Source: Owenia fusiformis (Eukaryota > Annelida > Polychaeta > Sabellida > Oweniidae). Taken from it: 60,000 nucleotides of DNA. The DNA is taken from positions 35,738,867 to 35,798,866 of the forward strand of contig CAIIXF020000008.1 of assembly GCA_903813345.2 (NCBI GenBank), written 5' to 3'. Positions 58,965-60,000 of this stretch are shown here, one piece after another. The notes beneath the pieces were generated by a model that had not been told where the DNA came from, made no database searches, and saw only the letters and a program-made list of their open reading frames with translations. The stretch's first letter is position 1; each line of letters starts with the position of its first letter. The translations under genes were made by a program, and so were the position numbers.

Positions 58965-60000
58965 ATTTTAAATATCATCATTTAATATATAGTCACACTC
59001 ATTCCCGGTTTGGAAGAAATTTCCACAAATTCGTGTACTGGAAAAATGAACTCACTTACTCAGTAATTTGATGTTACAACTCTGAAAAGTGAAAAATGGG
59101 GACATATGGAGTTAATGGAAGTTTTCATATGTCTTATAGACACATTACTCCCCCCTCCGTTCAATTTTAATAACTTTTGATTACTTTTAAATAACGTATG
59201 GTAACGTGTTTTACAAAACCAATGATCACAATAGTTTTGTGATAATTAATTCACTTACAAGTATTTATTACAGATCGTGTAGACCCCTGTTGGTTGATTT
59301 ACAGCAAAAACATTGGCATTTGCACGTTGGCGACGCTGCACTTTTTTAATAGATCTTTTATTTAAGAACTCCACAGTTCAAAAAAAAATCCAAGAAGAGC
59401 TAACATATTCCCCGTCCACTGCGTCTATTCATTTAGCCATTCAATAACGCAAATGCGAGTAGGTAGTTACCAGTTTCACCACCAGGTGGCTCGCTCGGGT
59501 CAGATAGCATGGCGGGTATAGTAGAAAGTTCCCTTTAACTTAAATTACATCTGTTTTAGTGGTTCAATTTTCATATAGCCCTTATGTATCGAATAGTTAT
59601 GCAAATTTAAGTATGTCTAGTAAAAGAAAATGTCATATGTTTAATACAAGAAAAGATATTTCACTTTTTGTGATTTTTTAATACGGAGTCTATGGGGAAT
59701 CAACCCGAACTAGAAGTCACATTTTCAAAACATATTAAATTTTCAAAGTTGATAAACAATTTTCGAAACCATATTTTTAGATGTATTTTTACATGTGGAT
59801 TTCAAATATGACATCACTTTGACTGAATTTTGAATATTTAATGACGTAAATCAAGATCATTTCTACTCGCATCAAGTCTATTGTAAACTTTCTCTTGAAA
59901 AAATAAATCTTCAAGATTTGTTGAATTTTCTACCGAAAATCAGCTAGATCTACTCCCCCTCCGTTCATTTCTTCTGATCATCGGGCGTGATTCTTATTTG
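58965..60000. other. Right end, repeat-derived, no gene
   Basis: No ORF of interest. It contains the right inverted repeat of the enclosing element (about 59270-59990). Confidence 0.45.

Larger units (their letters stand above)
55494..59990. mobile_element. Inverted-repeat element of the CACGCCCGGTGATC family enclosing a LINE
   Basis: CACACCCGGTGATCTGATAA at 55494 is matched by the complement ending near 59990 (TGATCATCGGGCGTGA). The repeats are long: 55570-55790 is the inverse of the region around 59270-59460 (GCAACGTCGCCAACGTGCAA with TTGCACGTTGGCGACGCTGC). Between them lies a LINE on the minus strand. Most likely a DNA element or pair of elements that received the LINE. No transposase of its own visible. 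Confidence 0.5.

Noticed and set aside
1-60000. tRNA, rRNA genes and CRISPR arrays
   Set aside because: I looked for tRNA-like box patterns and regular short repeats with unique spacers; tandem repeats found here are satellites or microsatellites. A covariance-model search would be needed to exclude degenerate tRNA-derived SINEs.

Overview
The window is animal nuclear DNA. It is AT-rich, has spliced genes with GT-AG introns, and is crowded with transposon remnants. Host genes are fragments of ordinary animal families: a GNAT acetyltransferase on the plus strand, a serine beta-lactamase-like hydrolase on the minus strand and a flavin-containing monooxygenase on the minus strand. Taxonomy cannot be fixed from sequence alone; a marine invertebrate, perhaps a lophotrochozoan such as a mollusc, is my guess.

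The main object is a Maverick/Polinton (adintovirus-like) element at 22005-43244 (21,240 bp). It is bounded by a perfect 6-bp target duplication (CGTGAA at 21999-22004 and 43245-43250) and by 1,502-bp terminal inverted repeats (TIRs; 22005-23506 and 41743-43244) that differ at only three bases by my reading. Left half, plus strand: TIR gene (266 aa, unknown), a two-exon 292-aa protein with a possible tandem PC4-like fold, the FtsK/HerA-type packaging ATPase, a small Polinton core-type protein and a basic protein. Right half, minus strand: adenain-like protease, double-jelly-roll major capsid protein, basic protein, penton-like minor capsid protein, chromodomain integrase and a 14-exon protein-primed DNA polymerase B (about 1,565 aa, open in every exon). 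A plus-strand two-exon gene of unknown function (up to 406 aa) ends just inside the right TIR, followed by the second copy of the TIR gene. The two halves converge at about 26.5-28.5 kb, where a 1.6-kb satellite-bearing insertion lies.

INT and PolB would handle integration and protein-primed replication, MCP, penton, protease and ATPase the making of particles. The replication and integration genes read through. The ATPase, protease and capsid genes each carry one lesion: a frameshift, a TAG and a TAG. With almost identical TIRs and intact target duplications, this suggests a recently moved element losing, or recoding, its particle-forming side.

Around the element: 1-18 kb holds the GNAT gene, whose introns are full of small inverted-repeat elements (4.7, 7.1, 8.5-9.3, 10.1-11.1 kb), another such element at 13.8-14.8 kb, and three 3' exons of the serine hydrolase. 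18.2-21.8 kb is a separate element with a 674-aa Zn-finger-type ORF between inverted repeats. 43.3-52 kb holds fold-back repeats and the 3' exons of the monooxygenase. 55.5-60 kb is an inverted-repeat element containing a broken LINE, which itself carries a 198-bp MITE.
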